From contig CM066914.1 of NCBI GenBank assembly GCA_033964015.1, positions 6,377,831 through 6,441,830 on the forward strand: a stretch of 64,000 nucleotides of DNA, in the 5' to 3' direction. This document shows positions 35,700-48,378 of the stretch, piece by piece; within the stretch, counting starts at the first letter, position 1, and each line of letters opens with the position of its first letter. The position numbers and the translations under genes are program-made. The notes beneath the pieces were generated by a model. The model had not been told where the DNA came from. It ran no database searches and saw only the letters and a program-made list of their open reading frames with translations. Origin of the DNA: Scolanthus callimorphus. Its lineage: Eukaryota > Cnidaria > Anthozoa > Actiniaria > Edwardsiidae.

Positions 35700-36870
35700 C
35701 TACTTCATGTACATCAATATTTAGCTATATTTCTTATGTCTGTATGGTTCACATTAGGTGGAAATGCAAGTGCACGGAATGTACAAAGCTTGAGGATTCT
35801 CCTGCACTTGTCCAGGTGTGAACTTGATTTTATACAAACATGTTTGAGGCCTTCAGGCTGATTTCGTTTGCGTGCGTCAAACGATGAATATGCCCTTATA
35901 GGAGTCCCAGCCGCCATTTGAATCAACCTCAGACAACCTCCATTTTGTTGGCCTAGCAACATATCCAGTCGTAGAAAGCATCCATTTACATCGGCTGATT
36001 TAGGGAATGTAATGCGATAGTTTCGGTTGAATTCGGAAAATGAAGGATAAAAATATGATTTAAGATGGTTATTCGAGTTTTTTAAACGTAATTCCTCCTC
36101 TTATATCGAATGAAAACAATAACAAACGAATGGCTGACTAGTAGGGTTCTTAAATGATAATTCAGTGAAAATACTGATGCAGGAGGCAGTGTTCTTCTGC
36201 GAAAGCACAAAACCATTTTATATTTTATTGGCTATAGAAAGGGCATGACAAATTTCACTGACACACAAGGATATGTGTAGAAAAAAAGGGTGTCTAGGGA
36301 CGCTTTAAAATTTCTAGCCTTGGCTTAGTTTGTGTCCGGTGCACTATGTCCGACACACCCTCTCGATTGGATACACCTGGCCACTGCGATAGAAAATACC
36401 AAATACATTGAAAGCAAAGGGTTGGAATGCTAGATGCTTGTAACAACGTTGTAACATAGTAACATGTACTGATAAGGAATAATTAGTAAAGAATAATAAA
36501 GTCGTCTGATAAAAGAGTTTATTGCTCACTCTTTGTCTTTTACCCTTATTTAATGCTCTGTCATTGTCGTCCCTTGGCTGGCGAGATACGTGGGGAAACA
36601 GCATATCTGTAGCTTTTGTACAATGATTAGACTCTATGGAGGAGAGAAGAGAGCTCATTGAAAATCGAATTTTCGTTTGAGGAAGGGAATTCACACCATA
36701 TGCGTACGATGGCATGATTACGGTTGTTCCCTGCGAACAATAACACCCTGGATAGCGAGCGCCTTTGCGACCGTCAGAATCCTGGGTGCGATAAGGGTTA
36801 GACCACTGGCTTGTTTTGTACTCTCCCGCGCTCCACCGTGTTTTTTTTTTTTTTTCACTTTGTTCTAATG
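35700..36870. other. Spacer downstream of beta-tubulin
   Basis: No family-like ORF or clear repeat structure was recognised. A minus-strand ORF at 36344-36916 is low-complexity at one end and runs into the repeat at 36871, so it is probably spurious. Short AATAAAG strings occur near 36490. Confidence 0.4.
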
Positions 36871-37782
36871 TATCAGTCAATTCCAGCAGTGACCATGCCC
36901 CCCCTCCCCCGGGCAACCCCCGGGATTTTGGTCATTTCTAAAAATAAAACTGAAAATTCCCCGCCCCCGGGCTAGCAAAAATGCAAAATACCCCACGGCG
37001 GGGAACACAAAAAGCGGAAAAATGCCCCACCCCCGGGACGAGAAGAAGGTAAGATTCCATCGACTCTGCGTGACAAAGCTTCACAACAAAAACTTCAACT
37101 CCATTTATACTGTCCGAGCATTTATAATTCGTTTCTTTTAGTTTTCTCGTCTTTGAACGAGTTCTCATTTCACTGAAAGTGAAACAAAATATAAATAAAG
37201 AAGTGAAACTAAGGTATTAGTACAATATCGGTAGACATTCCTAGGCCATTCGCCGTTGTAGCCATTTGGCTGCAAATTGTCTCCGGAATCTCTCAATGCG
37301 AAATTTACCTTCATTCTATTTGCAGAGCAACTATTTCACAGTTATGTTACTTGACTTTTTGCGAAATTGGAACTCTTTTATAGGTCAATTCATTTTTATG
37401 TTTTTCCACTGAGACGAAATTGCGAAATCTGTTTCTTCTCTATAGAAGACGTTAACTGCGAAATGTGTCTTCCCCAAACGTGGTGTATACGGGCCATGCT
37501 CTGCATTATATTTTATGTGGCGTTATTTTCTGTAACTGGGACTTTGTAACTGCCAAACGATAGTTATTGTAACTGGTGTTGTAGTTCGCAAAACCCGACG
37601 TGCTTGAGACCCGGGGCTTGAGATGAGAAAACCAAAATTCCCCACCCCCTTCCCCCGGGGGAAAACAATGCCAGCAAAATTTTCAAAATTCCCCACCCCA
37701 GGGAAGGCAGTGGTGCGCAAATGCCCCACGGTGCCCCGGGAAGGGGGGGGGGGGGGGGGGTCACCGCTGGAATTGCCTGATA
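36871..37782. mobile_element. Non-autonomous DNA transposon with CCCCGGG-rich ends
   Basis: TATCAGTCAATTCCAGCAGT at 36871 is matched inversely by the right end (CCGCTGGAATTGCCTGATA), giving ends of about 45 bp that continue into C-rich or G-rich runs. Just inside each end lie repeated AAAATTCCCC and ATGCCCCAC blocks. Length 912 bp, no transposase. Confidence 0.8.
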
Positions 37783-37829
37783 CCAAGAGTTAATCCACTC
37801 TTGCTGATACATAAGGAATAACACAGAGC

Positions 37830-37863
37830 AGAAGCTCATAAGTAGTACTTATGAGCTTCTGCA
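37830..37863. repeat. 33-bp palindrome
   Basis: CAGAAGCTCATAAGT and ACTTATGAGCTTCTG are exact inverses around a three-base centre. Confidence 0.85.
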
Positions 37864-38193
37864 CAGAGCTTGGGCAAGTCTGGATAAGGGTGCGATTGCT
37901 ACATTACGCTTCGGCTCTCTGTCTGGAGGTTCTTTTTGCATTTGCTTATTAATTCAAAGCGACTGCACACAAGCTAGCGATGTCATACGGACCGCCACTA
38001 AACGCCCGTGTAAACAATAATTGTACCTTTTTACTTCCTGTGGTTTGTACACCAACAAGGCCTGGGTCCAACTCTGCTCATGGTCAAAAAAAGCCCGTGG
38101 GAGGGTGGGGTAGAATTTGTCTGTTACGATGGCGCGAACATTTGCATTCCTCCATTTCTTTCAGACAAAACATCGGAACAACAGTGCATAATC

Positions 38194-41100
38194 ATGCCAA
38201 AACGAAAAGCCTCTGTTGAGTTCGAAGTTCGAACTAAAATCCGTGTGATCAAAACAGAGGTAAGTCGGATTTTACAAGATCATCGCTCGATCCATGAAGC
38301 TCGTGTGAGATTTCAGTTTCAAATAGAAATGCATGACTTCATCCCGGCGTAGTCAATCGTTAAAAATCGATACCGATTTGCCAATCGATAAATCGTTACC
38401 AATCGTTATTGGCTGATTGATTTTTATCGATTGGTTTTAAAAATCGTTAAAAATCGATCGCACTTTAAGAAAAGTTATCGATTTTTATCGATTTATTACC
38501 TATATGCCTCGATATGCCTCGGGGGCAGGAAAACTGTATCCGTATTCCCGATTTAACGATATATAAAGAAGCCATTGGAAATATCGTTATATCGTTATTT
38601 ATTTAGTTATAAATTTTCCAAGCAAAGACTGATTGTATTGCATTAGTCATTGTATTGCTAGCAAAAATGAACGAGGCGATCGACTTCCGGTTCGTAAAAA
38701 GTTTGTAGAAAAAGTGCCATATAATAAACAACTTACTAACCTCGACCGTTCAGGGCATTACGTGAAATATCAAACCTCGGTTTTGGCGTATCAACCTTGC
38801 TATCGCTCGGTCGATACGCCAAACCTCAGTTTGATATTTCATGTAATGCCCTCACTCTCGGTTAGTAAGTAGTTAGTAGGTGTCATAATGACACCTACTA
38901 ACTACTTACTAACCGATAAAAGTTCCATAGCATACAGTATATTATGTTCTTTTGAAATCATAATAAAGTGATCTCAACGTTAAAGTCCTACTATTCATAT
39001 CAAGAGTGAGTGAGAATGTTGTCTCTCTTCTACCTTTTACTCTTCCCAATTGATAAAAAACGTTTTTCTTAGCTTCCGTTAGAAATCGATAAATCCGGAA
39101 AAATCGATATTAACGATTTCCGCACACTTATTTCGGCTACCGATTTCTAACGATTTCACAGAACAATCGATAAAAATCGGTGATTTTTATCGATTTTTAT
39201 CGGTATCGATTTTTAACGATTGACTACACCGGGCTTCATGCATGCAGTGTAACGTTCGCTGTTATGCAACGCTCACGTAAAAGCTTACAATATAGCTATG
39301 CCACAAGGCCAAATAGCCAGCCAAACAGTGTTTTCATTTGGTTTCTTTTTAGCATGCGCGCTGATGATGGTGCGTTCCATGGTATATACTTTTATGTACC
39401 CATGGCTGAGAGCCAATCAGAATTCAAGAAACATGCGCGTTGTGGTATAATGTAATGGTCTTGGTCTCCTGATTGTATATATGTATGATATTTGTATCAT
39501 ATAAGTTGTATATCAATAAAAGTCCATTAAAAAATAAATTGTCCAGCTTTGGGTTAATTATGTTTCCAGCTAGAATAAAACCTCAGATCCCATCAAATAG
39601 CTCTATTCTAAATCAGCTTAAAGTATGTTAACTTTCTCTCAGGATTCGGATTCAGATTCTGATGATGAAGTTATCAGGCGCACGGTTACTCACCAGTTAT
39701 CTGATTATGAGAAGAGGAGACTTGAAAATATCAGGCAAAATAATGAACTTCTTGCTGAGCTGAACATTGGAGAGGTTTGTAACTCTGTGTTATTTTAGAC
39801 CACAATGTACAGTCTTTTAAAGATGCTGCCTTGCCCGCTATCTCCAACTTGTGGGCTCCTGGCCACTTACGCAGGCCTGTGCAGCTTAGACATTAGCGAA
39901 ATCTACTTAAGCGATTCTCAAGGTACGGTCAGTGTCGTACACTGGATTTTAAAAAGTTTCAGTCACAGCCTCGGGCATACACAGGATTTTTCAAATCTAC
40001 AGGCCAAGCTCATGAGTGCAGTACAGCACTTGTACATTAGTTCCCCCCCCCCCAAGAAAAAATGCAGCCCCCTATGCAGCCCCCCATGTATGAAACGTCA
40101 CTGATGGTCTACAGTAGGCCCCATCCCTCTCCTAATAATAGCTAGAGCCTTGGAGATGCACCCTTGAAGCTATTATGGCTCTACTGCTGGGTTCTTGTAG
40201 ACATCCATTTCAGGCCTGTGCAGATTATCAACAGCTAAACAGTAGCTTTTCAAAAGAGGTCTTACTGGTTCAATGCACATGGTGGACAATGTTTGCCCAC
40301 CATTTGCACAAATTAATGAGATTCATTCAGAGATTCATTCAGCTGAGTCTTTGAAGAAATTATTTGGTAATTTCTTTTCTCTCCTAATCTATTTCAGATC
40401 AAACAAGAAATAGCAATTGCCTCATCATCAACCAAAAAGTCAAAAACAACTAATTTGAAGTAAGAAATAAAAACGTTGTCCCATAGAGTCCTATTCATAC
40501 ACAACATACTGTAGTTTGCAGGTAGTTTGAGTAAATCTGCCAGTTTGTCTGCAGCTAGTCTTACACTCTACTGTGTTCTTCCATTTGCACCGAAATACAA
40601 GTCTCCACCAATCAAATTACAGGATTTTGAGTGCATGCTTTTTTCCAAGTGGCAACCTGAACAACACAGGGAAAAAATGTTATTGTCAAAATGGGGTTGT
40701 GAAAATATATAAAATGTGAGGAAAACTGGAGGGCTAAAGACTCCCAGCCCGACCCCTGCTCCATCACCCATGAAAATTGAAACCAGTGGTGAGATCAGAT
40801 GAGGAAAGAGAGGAGAGACTGCAAATGATCTTTCAGCTGATAGAATGCTGCAGTTGAAATTCAAACTAAGTTAAAATGGTATTTATATGTTAGTTTTTTG
40901 TTGATACTAGATTAAAAAGTCACCCAAGGAAGTTCTCCCATTACGGCAGTCTTTGAGAATCAGACGGATTGCTCCAGATGGAAGTGCCCTTCCGGATCTT
41001 CCCCCACCACCCCGTGTGGAGGAACATGTAAGTGCAACCCACATTTTACATACTTACCAACAAGTAATGCATACAAGGAAAATGACTTCCATATGGAAAA

Positions 41101-44100
41101 GGGAGATCTGATGGGCAGCATAAAAATATTCCCAGTACAGTTAGGTAGAAATCAGAGATGGGATTGTGTCTTATCCCACCTGGGAATATTATTAGATGTC
41201 ATGCCAGGTGTGATACCAGGTAGTATTTGAGGGATCCTGGCTTAGATGCTTGATTCTACTAATAAGGGCCTCCCCAGTGTTGAAATCCCAGGTTCACAGC
41301 TGGGATTGAGACAGCCCCTCCCCTTCCTCCTTAGATGGGATTGAGTGACTCCGCCTGGTTTTAAGTGTTCTCTCACCCAAAATTTAATATATTTCAACAC
41401 AAAAGTATTAAAAAGCAGGTTCTACCTTCAACATTCTCCAAATGCGATTTTTATGTGTGATTTCCAAACAAAGCAAAGGCTAGAATTAAAGATTGTGTTT
41501 CTGAATGGTCTCTATTTTTCCTTCATTGCAGTTGAGGGTGATAAACTGGCCCGTGTATAAAAAACAAAGATCTAATCTTAAGTTAAAACCCGAGAGAATT
41601 TCAGACTACAACAATGATCATGTATGTAACCATGACCCTTTTCACAAACTCGGCATCTACTTTATCTGGTACCCCCTAACATATGTTTTGTGTGTATCGC
41701 TTTTAGCCACGCCTTCCTAGTGGACCACTTGAATTTGAGCCTGAAAATGATATAGAAGATGCTGACTCAAAAGCTTTTATTTCAAAGCTATCACAGTTGT
41801 CATGCAAGGTAAGTGTTTGTGCTGACGGTAGGGTCAAATAAATTATGCTCGAAGATTTGAGTATTATGCTTTTGAGCATTGCTCCCAAAAACATAGCATT
41901 ATGCTCAAAAAAAAAAACCATTATGCTCAACGTCCATTTTTTGTAAAGTATAACCAGTCTAACATCATATTTCAGGTCAAAGCAACTGCAAAAATAAAAA
42001 TAGAATCACAACCTACAAGGTAAAACAAAAAAAAAATATTTTTTCCAAATTGTTACCCTATTGACATTACCTGACAAAATTCTTGTTTGTGCTTTTTTAA
42101 GCTGGCATCAGAAATCCCTGGCAAAATTGCAAGTAAAAGAAGACCATGTCCGTAAACTTGTTCCACAGAGAATATTCTGTGTCCGGTTCCACCCTATGCA
42201 ATCTAAGACTATTGTCCTTGCTTCTGGCAAGTGGGGACGGCTTGGAATTTGGGATGTGGTGAGTTGAAACTTTTTACTCTGGAGTTATTCTTTATTTGAA
42301 ATTGATAACAAGAAGTGACTGATACAGGTGACTTGAAAAATATCATTGCTGACTGGTCCTGGATTCTAATACACATCACTGTCACTGCAATTTCAATGCA
42401 GCCATTTCTAAATATTTTGGCACCCTCTGTTTTCTGTGAAACTTGTCTGAAGTCTCCTTTGAAATGAGGTAAATGCAAATGGCTGACTACAAGTACACAA
42501 CTGTTTTCTTAGACTAGCAGGACCCTCATTACAATAATGGCTAGAAAGAAAGACCTGGAAGGCATCTCTTTCATGGAGCTCTGAGCCTTACCACTCAAAC
42601 TTGAAATGTGTGGTTCCAGAAAATATCCATACCGCCCCCACGGAAGGGTGTTGAAACGTGACCACCCCCCCCCCCCCCCCCACCCCTCTTGAATTTCTGA
42701 GAAAATATACAGTATTTGTATGGAAATGATCAGGTGAATTGACCCCCTCCCCCACCCCTCCGGAATTTCCAATGCCCTTCCGTAGGGGGGTATGGATAAT
42801 TTCTGGAACCACACAATGGTACAAAAATAGAAGTAGCCAGTATCTTGAAACTAGTTGCCAGCTCTAAAGATGAGAACCCTGTTCTTTTGGAAAAGTGTTG
42901 TCCTGCTTGAAATGCACTCAAAACTGTCATTCTTCCTTTTTCAACAATAGGTGCCATTGGCAAACAATGCAAAAAAAATTTGTCGACAAAAATCAAAGTC
43001 GCCACGTAAGCGTGGATGTCAGGAGAACTTAGAAAGATGGGGTGCCATTTGGCGATAGCTCTAAAATTTTGGTCGCCAATCCCCCAAATTTAGTCGCTAT
43101 TGGCGCCCATATGGTCACAATGTTGGGCCCTGTTAAATGTAGTCATTTCCAGTATCATTATTCTGTGATGTTTACAGGGTTCCAAGAGAGGCAGTGATGG
43201 TGTTTATCTGTATCAGCCCCATGCCCGCCCCATAAACTGTATGGCGTTTGACCCTGCCGACACAAGTAAACTCTACACTTGTAGCTATGATGGAACCATC
43301 CGATGTGCTGACTTCGATGCTCCAGTTTTCCATGATGTAGGTTCAATTCCTTATTGCTTTTGTGCAGAATATGTCATTCTCTTGTCTCGCGCCCGAGAAA
43401 CTTCCCCTATAGCCCTGTTCACGTTGACGTCAACCATTGCTATAAATATGCCAACCAGAGATCGATTGGTTCACAGGACAAAGGGTGCTATTCAGTCTAC
43501 GGTTGGCACATTAGCATTAGAATGCCAATGTTGATAAATAATGAACAGCGCTATACAAAATTACGCCAGTTTTATCCGAATTTTTCGGGCACCCGAGAAT
43601 TTCGGGTGTTTCGAGAAACGTTCCCCAGATACCAAGGAGTAAACACTCCAGGGAGCTCAAAATTCTAGACTGAGTAAACCTGGGGTCCCTTGCATAAGAA
43701 ATCATAATCAAACTCAAGGATGCGCGCAAAATATTTTTTCAGGTCTTTTCGATGGATCCAGACGGCACGGTTTTCAGCTATCTCTCTCACGGTACAACCA
43801 GTCGCAACACTGTTCTGGCGTCGTGTGGAGATGGCACGGTTAAAGTTATTGACAGCAGACTCGACGGCAAGAACAGGTATAGAATTGTTCTCATTTGGTG
43901 CGTTTCTGTTTTGATAAATGGTAATTTTGATCACTTTTTTCTCAGGAAAGCCGTCCATGATTATGATCTTCATGACACACCGATCAAAGTAATAGATGTC
44001 CACCCGACAGACAAAAACATCTTCTTGACAACAACAAATAAAGGGTATGATTTAATACATTTGAGTGGAATTTCTGTTCTTCCTCTCTTACGTTTTAGCC

Positions 44101-46891
44101 CTCGCGACTGTCAAAGACCAAAACTTGTAACTTGCTGCTGAATGGTTTCCCTAATAGCGCGTCAGAAACCAGTACTGAACTGGAAGGAATCCAAAATTCA
44201 CGAATTCAAAGTAATAGTCTTTAGAGCTGGCCTTGACGAGCAACAAGGGCAAACGCAAAATAAGCAAATTGGAATAAAATATCAAAACATGGCATTTCTT
44301 TTAGTCTATATTACGGTTTTGTTGATTTACTAACCTTTTGTGAGTACTTGCGTTTTTTCGGAGTCCTCTTGCCTAACCCGGTCTGTGTCCTCGCATTGCG
44401 CCTCTTATGGGGGACATTTCCCTGGTTTCTCTGCAAGCACGAGGCAACTTTCCCAATTTCCTAGCGAATGCTAGGAAAGGAAAGGAATGGAAAAGAAACG
44501 CCCACAACTAGGTTAATTTTGACACCCAGATAAAGTTCAAATACACCCATGGTGTTTCTCTTGGTATTTCTAGAAAAGTTGCGTTCTGGGACGCGCGTTA
44601 CATCAAGAGCCCGAAGACTCCGGTAAGCTCGATGTTGAGCTCGATAAATCTGAATCGGTCTGTCTCGTCGGCTTTCTTCTCGCCACACTCAGGTTCCCGA
44701 GTCCTCGCCACTTCTATGAACAACACTGTCAGGTAAGGTAGAAACTCACTCACCAATAAATGAAGGGTTTCGACTTTCCTTTCGAACCATGTGACCACCA
44801 GCCATTGCATGAGTGTAATTTCATAATTCTGTGAACTCTAATAACAGTTTTAGCAGCTTCCTCCGATCGTACAACTAACAATTAGCAACTACAAATGAGG
44901 TTTTGCAAAAACTACCGTGTTGCTTAGATGTTTGATTCAGGGAACGCTTTGAATTAGTAGGTGCATAGTTCGAAGTATGAAAACCGCAGGATTGAAGTTT
45001 GATTTCTTTCGCGCTGTTTAAGTCCATGCAAAAAAGCATGCACTCAAAATCCCGTGATATGATTGGAGACTTGTGTTTTAGCACGTGTTTATTGATTAGT
45101 CGTAGCAACGCATCGTTTGTCCCGTATCACTTCCCCGTTTGTCTTGTATTAACCTTTTCCCGTTTGGATTGATTAATGCTCGAGGCTGATTTCGTGAGAG
45201 CCTCACTCTGTTTCTTTCCTCTCGACGCTGGACGTTTACACCGTTTATCCGCGCTCCCAGAATTTTTCTCGCCATTTCAAACCAAACCATATTGATTATA
45301 TAGACACGAGTGTTTCATACGAAGCTACATCCGGGTCCTCAGTGACATATTTTCCATATCCTCACTAGTGAGGATATCGGTCAAACAAAAGTGCTTGGAA
45401 CTCAATTTGGGATATTTTTTTCTGATTTGTCTATATAATAAAAATAAAATTACACGGTGGCTTGAAGATATGAGTTTTATTTTCTAGTGGCAAGAACAAT
45501 ATTTTACGAATGAGGCCGTATCTTCGCGCCACCGTGTAATATCCTCTATGTATATCTCACCAATTTTAGCCTGCTTGCAGGCGGTACTGAGTGTTTTTAT
45601 CGCAGAAAACCCGGTCCGTTCGATGATCGGGCGCCATCTTGGAATTTTGATGGCGCCCGATCATCGAACGGACGGGTTTTCCGCGATAAAAACACTCAGT
45701 ATTTCGGTATTTTTTTAATGCTCATGTTTTGACTGCATGTGCCGCTTTAACTTAACATGGTATTTATAAACAACAAGTGCAGCAACATTTCTGTTTCTTT
45801 GATTTTAAGCGTCCATGAAGTTTCATCCGGTGTTGCATCCCAGAACGCGAGTTGTCTCTTCAGGTAAGACCGGGTTAGACCAGTTGAACAAGTTTTCGTC
45901 ATGGGCTCCTGTTTACGTTGAACAACTGTTGATCGCCGTATTGTCAGCGCAGGTGTAACGGACTGGTGTGGTACGTGGGATTAGTCGGAGGAACTAGTCC
46001 CACGAATCGGTTAATTTATTTCTAGTGTACATGTACTGTGCATGCGACGTATTTTGTCTCCTCGCCCCTCTCCACATTACACAGGTGACTTATCCCTGTA
46101 GGGACTAGTGCCGCGGCTTGTTTAACCAGTGGTTTTATGTTTCCAGACACGATAATTACACGGGGCGGTGGCTATCCACGTTTCACGCTGTCTGGGATCC
46201 CAAATACGAATCCGTGTTTGCTATAGGAAGCATGAAACAACCTCGACAGGTATGCATTTGTTTCCAATTGGCTTCCCTGTAACTGCAAAATATTTTGGCA
46301 AAATAACAGTTGCTAAATGGCTTCCATAGAGCGGTTTTCACACGACTGTCGTGAGTAATTACAAATTACTCGGTAATTGCGATTGCACCGAGTTGTGATT
46401 GGTCGAGAGCATGATCTTTAATCCTTCAGCCAATCAGATCGCGTAGAAAAAAAACAATTACTGGTGATTACTTGGCTTGCGAAAAAGAGAGATTTTTTTA
46501 TCATCTTGCTCTCTGATTGGTTTGCTGTTGAATTACTATTGCATGTGATTAAAAAGGTAATTACTCATGAATGGCTTTCACGACAGTCATGTGAAAACTG
46601 CTCTATCAGACAATAAAATGCCACACTCAAAAGAACACAATACGCAATTGAATTCACTATGGAATCTTAATGGTTAAGAGGATTTTCTCAACAGATAGCT
46701 TGAATTAACGCACGGACTTTTTTCCCCTTTAGATCGATATTTATTCGTCCGAGTCCAAGGCTGGCCCCATCTTGAATCTCCAGGACGAAAACTTGAACTC
46801 CATCAACTCTCGGCTCGCGTTCCATCCCTCTCGCAACATGCTGGCGGGCGGAAACTCTAGCGGGAAGGTCTACTTATGGACTGAGAAATAA
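38194..46891 (+). CDS. WDR76: WD repeat-containing protein 76 (CMR1 family)
   Basis: WD40 protein related to yeast Cmr1; family members bind chromatin at DNA damage and act with DDB1-CUL4 ubiquitin ligase. Exons in frame: 38194-38259, 39643-39774, 40911-41027, 41707-41808, 41976-42019, 42102-42258, 43178-43336, 43743-43876, 43946-44044, 44574-44732, 45810-45863, 46147-46249, 46733-46891. Together they encode 494 residues, shorter than human WDR76. The N-terminus is basic/acidic (DSDSDSDDE, YEKRRLENIRQNNELLAEL), followed by SLRIRRIAPDGSALPDLPPP. Blades from about residue 165 show VRFHPMQSKTIVLASGKWG, YTCSYDGTIRCADFD, VLASCGDGTVKVIDSR, FWDAR, GRWLSTFHAVWDPKYESVFA and the end NMLAGGNSSGKVYLW. 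A further splice-flanked segment at 40398-40459 breaks frame if joined directly. The start at 38194 is the likeliest ATG; the frame is open upstream to 38080, so it could be earlier. Confidence 0.92.
38343..39233. mobile_element. DNA transposon with ATCGATTTTTAACGATTGACTA ends, containing foldbacks
   Basis: The ends read CCCGGCGTAGTCAATCG and, inversely, CCCGGTGTAGTCAATCG, and continue through TTAAAAATCGATACCGAT. The subterminal regions are packed with AATCGATAAAAATCG repeats. Inside are two hairpins, 38753-38851 (arms of about 45 bp) and 38861-38913 (near-perfect). Length 891 bp, no transposase. It fills most of WDR76 intron 1. Confidence 0.85.
40398..40459 (+). other. Candidate extra WDR76 exon of 62 bp that breaks frame
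   Basis: Flanked by TATTTCAG and GTAAGA, it encodes IKQEIAIASSSTKKSKTTN in the frame set by the preceding exon, plausible for this lysine-rich region. Its length is not a multiple of three. Joined straight to 40911 it gives a stop within about 15 codons, whereas skipping it keeps the frame. It may be a poison exon, or a small exon between 40460 and 40910 was missed. Confidence 0.4.
42608..42815. mobile_element. MITE of the 'TTCCAGAAAATCCATA' family, full-length copy
   Basis: The left end TGTGGTTCCAGAAAATATCC and right end GGATAATTTCTGGAACCACA are inverted repeats (18 of 20). The interior has long C runs and GGAATTTCCAATG/GAATTTCTGAGA segments. This copy defines the ends of the family seen at 2.7, 12.6 and 13.2 kb. 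It lies in a WDR76 intron. Confidence 0.85.
43486..43557. repeat. Short dispersed repeat, copy 2
   Basis: GTGCTATTCAGTCTACGG, CACATTAGCATTAGAATG and TGATAAATAATGAACAGCG align with the 1231-1302 copy in the same orientation. Confidence 0.6.
45356..45700. mobile_element. Cluster of three palindromic elements in a WDR76 intron
   Basis: A perfect 22-bp palindrome, ATATCCTCAC-TAGTGAGGATAT without the gap, lies at 45356-45377. An inverted pair at 45449-45540 has ends ATTACACGGTGGC / GCCACCGTGTAAT. A foldback at 45586-45700 has 51-52-bp arms, beginning ACTGAGTGTTTTTATCGC, that differ by one substitution and one indel around a 12-base loop. Confidence 0.85.
46327..46605. mobile_element. MITE with TAGAGCGGTTTTCA ends, copy 2
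   Basis: The left end TAGAGCGGTTTTCACACGAC and right end GTCATGTGAAAACTGCTCTA are inverted. Inner ATTACTCGGTAATTGCGATT and CTGATTGGTTTGCTGTTGAA match the interrupted copy at 24768-25203 in reverse orientation. This uninterrupted copy is 279 bp. It lies in the last WDR76 intron. Confidence 0.88.
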
Positions 46892-47265
46892 CCCTCCTCG
46901 GAAACCCAAGATTTATTACGTTTTTATCCTCCGAAACCCAACATGCAGTCTGGAATTCTGTTGACGTTTTATTTTTAGCCAGTGTTACCATGGAAACTTC
47001 CATAATCTAAAATGTAGAAATACAGGATTGGCGTTCGCGCACTTGACATAAACTGTTCAGACCACACAAACAAGAAGTTTATTTGCTTCATGCTTTGTTT
47101 CAGCAGCATGAAACTAACTTTTGTTTTTATGCCGAAAGAACATAAAACAGCGAACGCATAAAGAGCATAAGAGGACGTCGGATTCCTGTTCTACCTTTGA
47201 TTTGTTTCAATTTTTTCTGAGTGTTTTGTCCAAAACTTCCTATTTTTCTTATTTTTTGAGCTAGT

Positions 47266-47690
47266 TAAAATTCCCCAGGGGGGTACTCGGACATAAAAAT
47301 GACGGGGAGGTCCGACGTATTTTTTTGGGTATGAAATTTGTAGTCAAAGTATTTTTTGGGTTGAAAATTCTACCAGGTATTTTTTTTAATGTTGAAAATC
47401 TGCGGGTATTTTTTTGGGTTGAAACTTCTGACAGCAGGCTAGTTGATCATCAAGATACTGCCATAAGCTGAAACATATAATGGGACAGGGCATGTGTAGT
47501 GCTGGTATAAATAGCCTTTTTTAGGCTAACAAAGATTATTTTGGATATCAAATTTTGGGAGCAGGTATTTTTTTGGGTATAAAATTTTTCACTCGGGTAT
47601 TTTTCGGGGTATGAAATTTGGAACTCCGTCGGACCCCCCCCCCCCCCCCCCCCGTCATTTTTATATCCGAGTACCCCCCTTGGTAAAATT
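47266..47690. mobile_element. MITE with GGGGGGTACTCGGA ends
   Basis: AAAATTCCCCAGGGGGGTAC at the left is matched inversely by GTACCCCCCTTGGTAAAATT at the right, and both continue through ATAAAAATGACGGGG in inverse orientation. Inside, GGTATTTTTTTGGGTTGAAA-like units recur about six times. Confidence 0.88.
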
Positions 47691-48378
47691 CAGATGTCGT
47701 AGGACAGTCGGAAATGTCCCATATTGTAGAAGTTGCTGCGGTAGTAAATGTCTAGGAAACGAAAACAATTCCGTTAATTTAATTGTAAATACATTTTTTA
47801 ATGCCATAAAAGTGTTTAATACTTTTTATTTTTGTAAAGAACATAAAATGTAGTCAGTTGTATCAGATAGTATAATGTTTTCTTTGTGTGTGTTTTTTAG
47901 TTTTGATTTGCTCCCTCCTCCCGAGACCCCTTAAACTGGGGCAAACTAGGGCACGTGTTACCTCTTTTGATGTTGCCAGCAGGCATAGCCAGCTGAAAAC
48001 ACAGGGAAAACGTGCCTTGGACCTTTGAAACGTTGTCGGACTTTAAATGCGCAAGAATATTTCTAAAAACAAAGCACTCGGGCTTTGCTGCTGAAACGCG
48101 GGCCCGGTGATTGGACAAGGGGAGAAAATCACCCCCTCTTCGCATGCCCATTTTGTTCTCCCCTTCCCATCCAATCCCTAGACAAAACGAAATTGAACCA
48201 GCGTGACACAATAACACGACAACATCTTTTCCCTTATTTATTTCCCGTTTAATAACGTCCCTTAGTTCAATTGTCGCGGAGAGTATCCGCATACTAATTT
48301 CTTCTGATGACTTCACTTCTTGTATCATCCAACAATGAGTTTTACTGTTATTATCTACAGTGAAACATGGGTGGCTAT

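Noticed and set aside
35700..36870. Second tubulin-like copy or gene downstream of beta-tubulin
   Set aside because: No tubulin-like or other conserved peptide was found in any frame.
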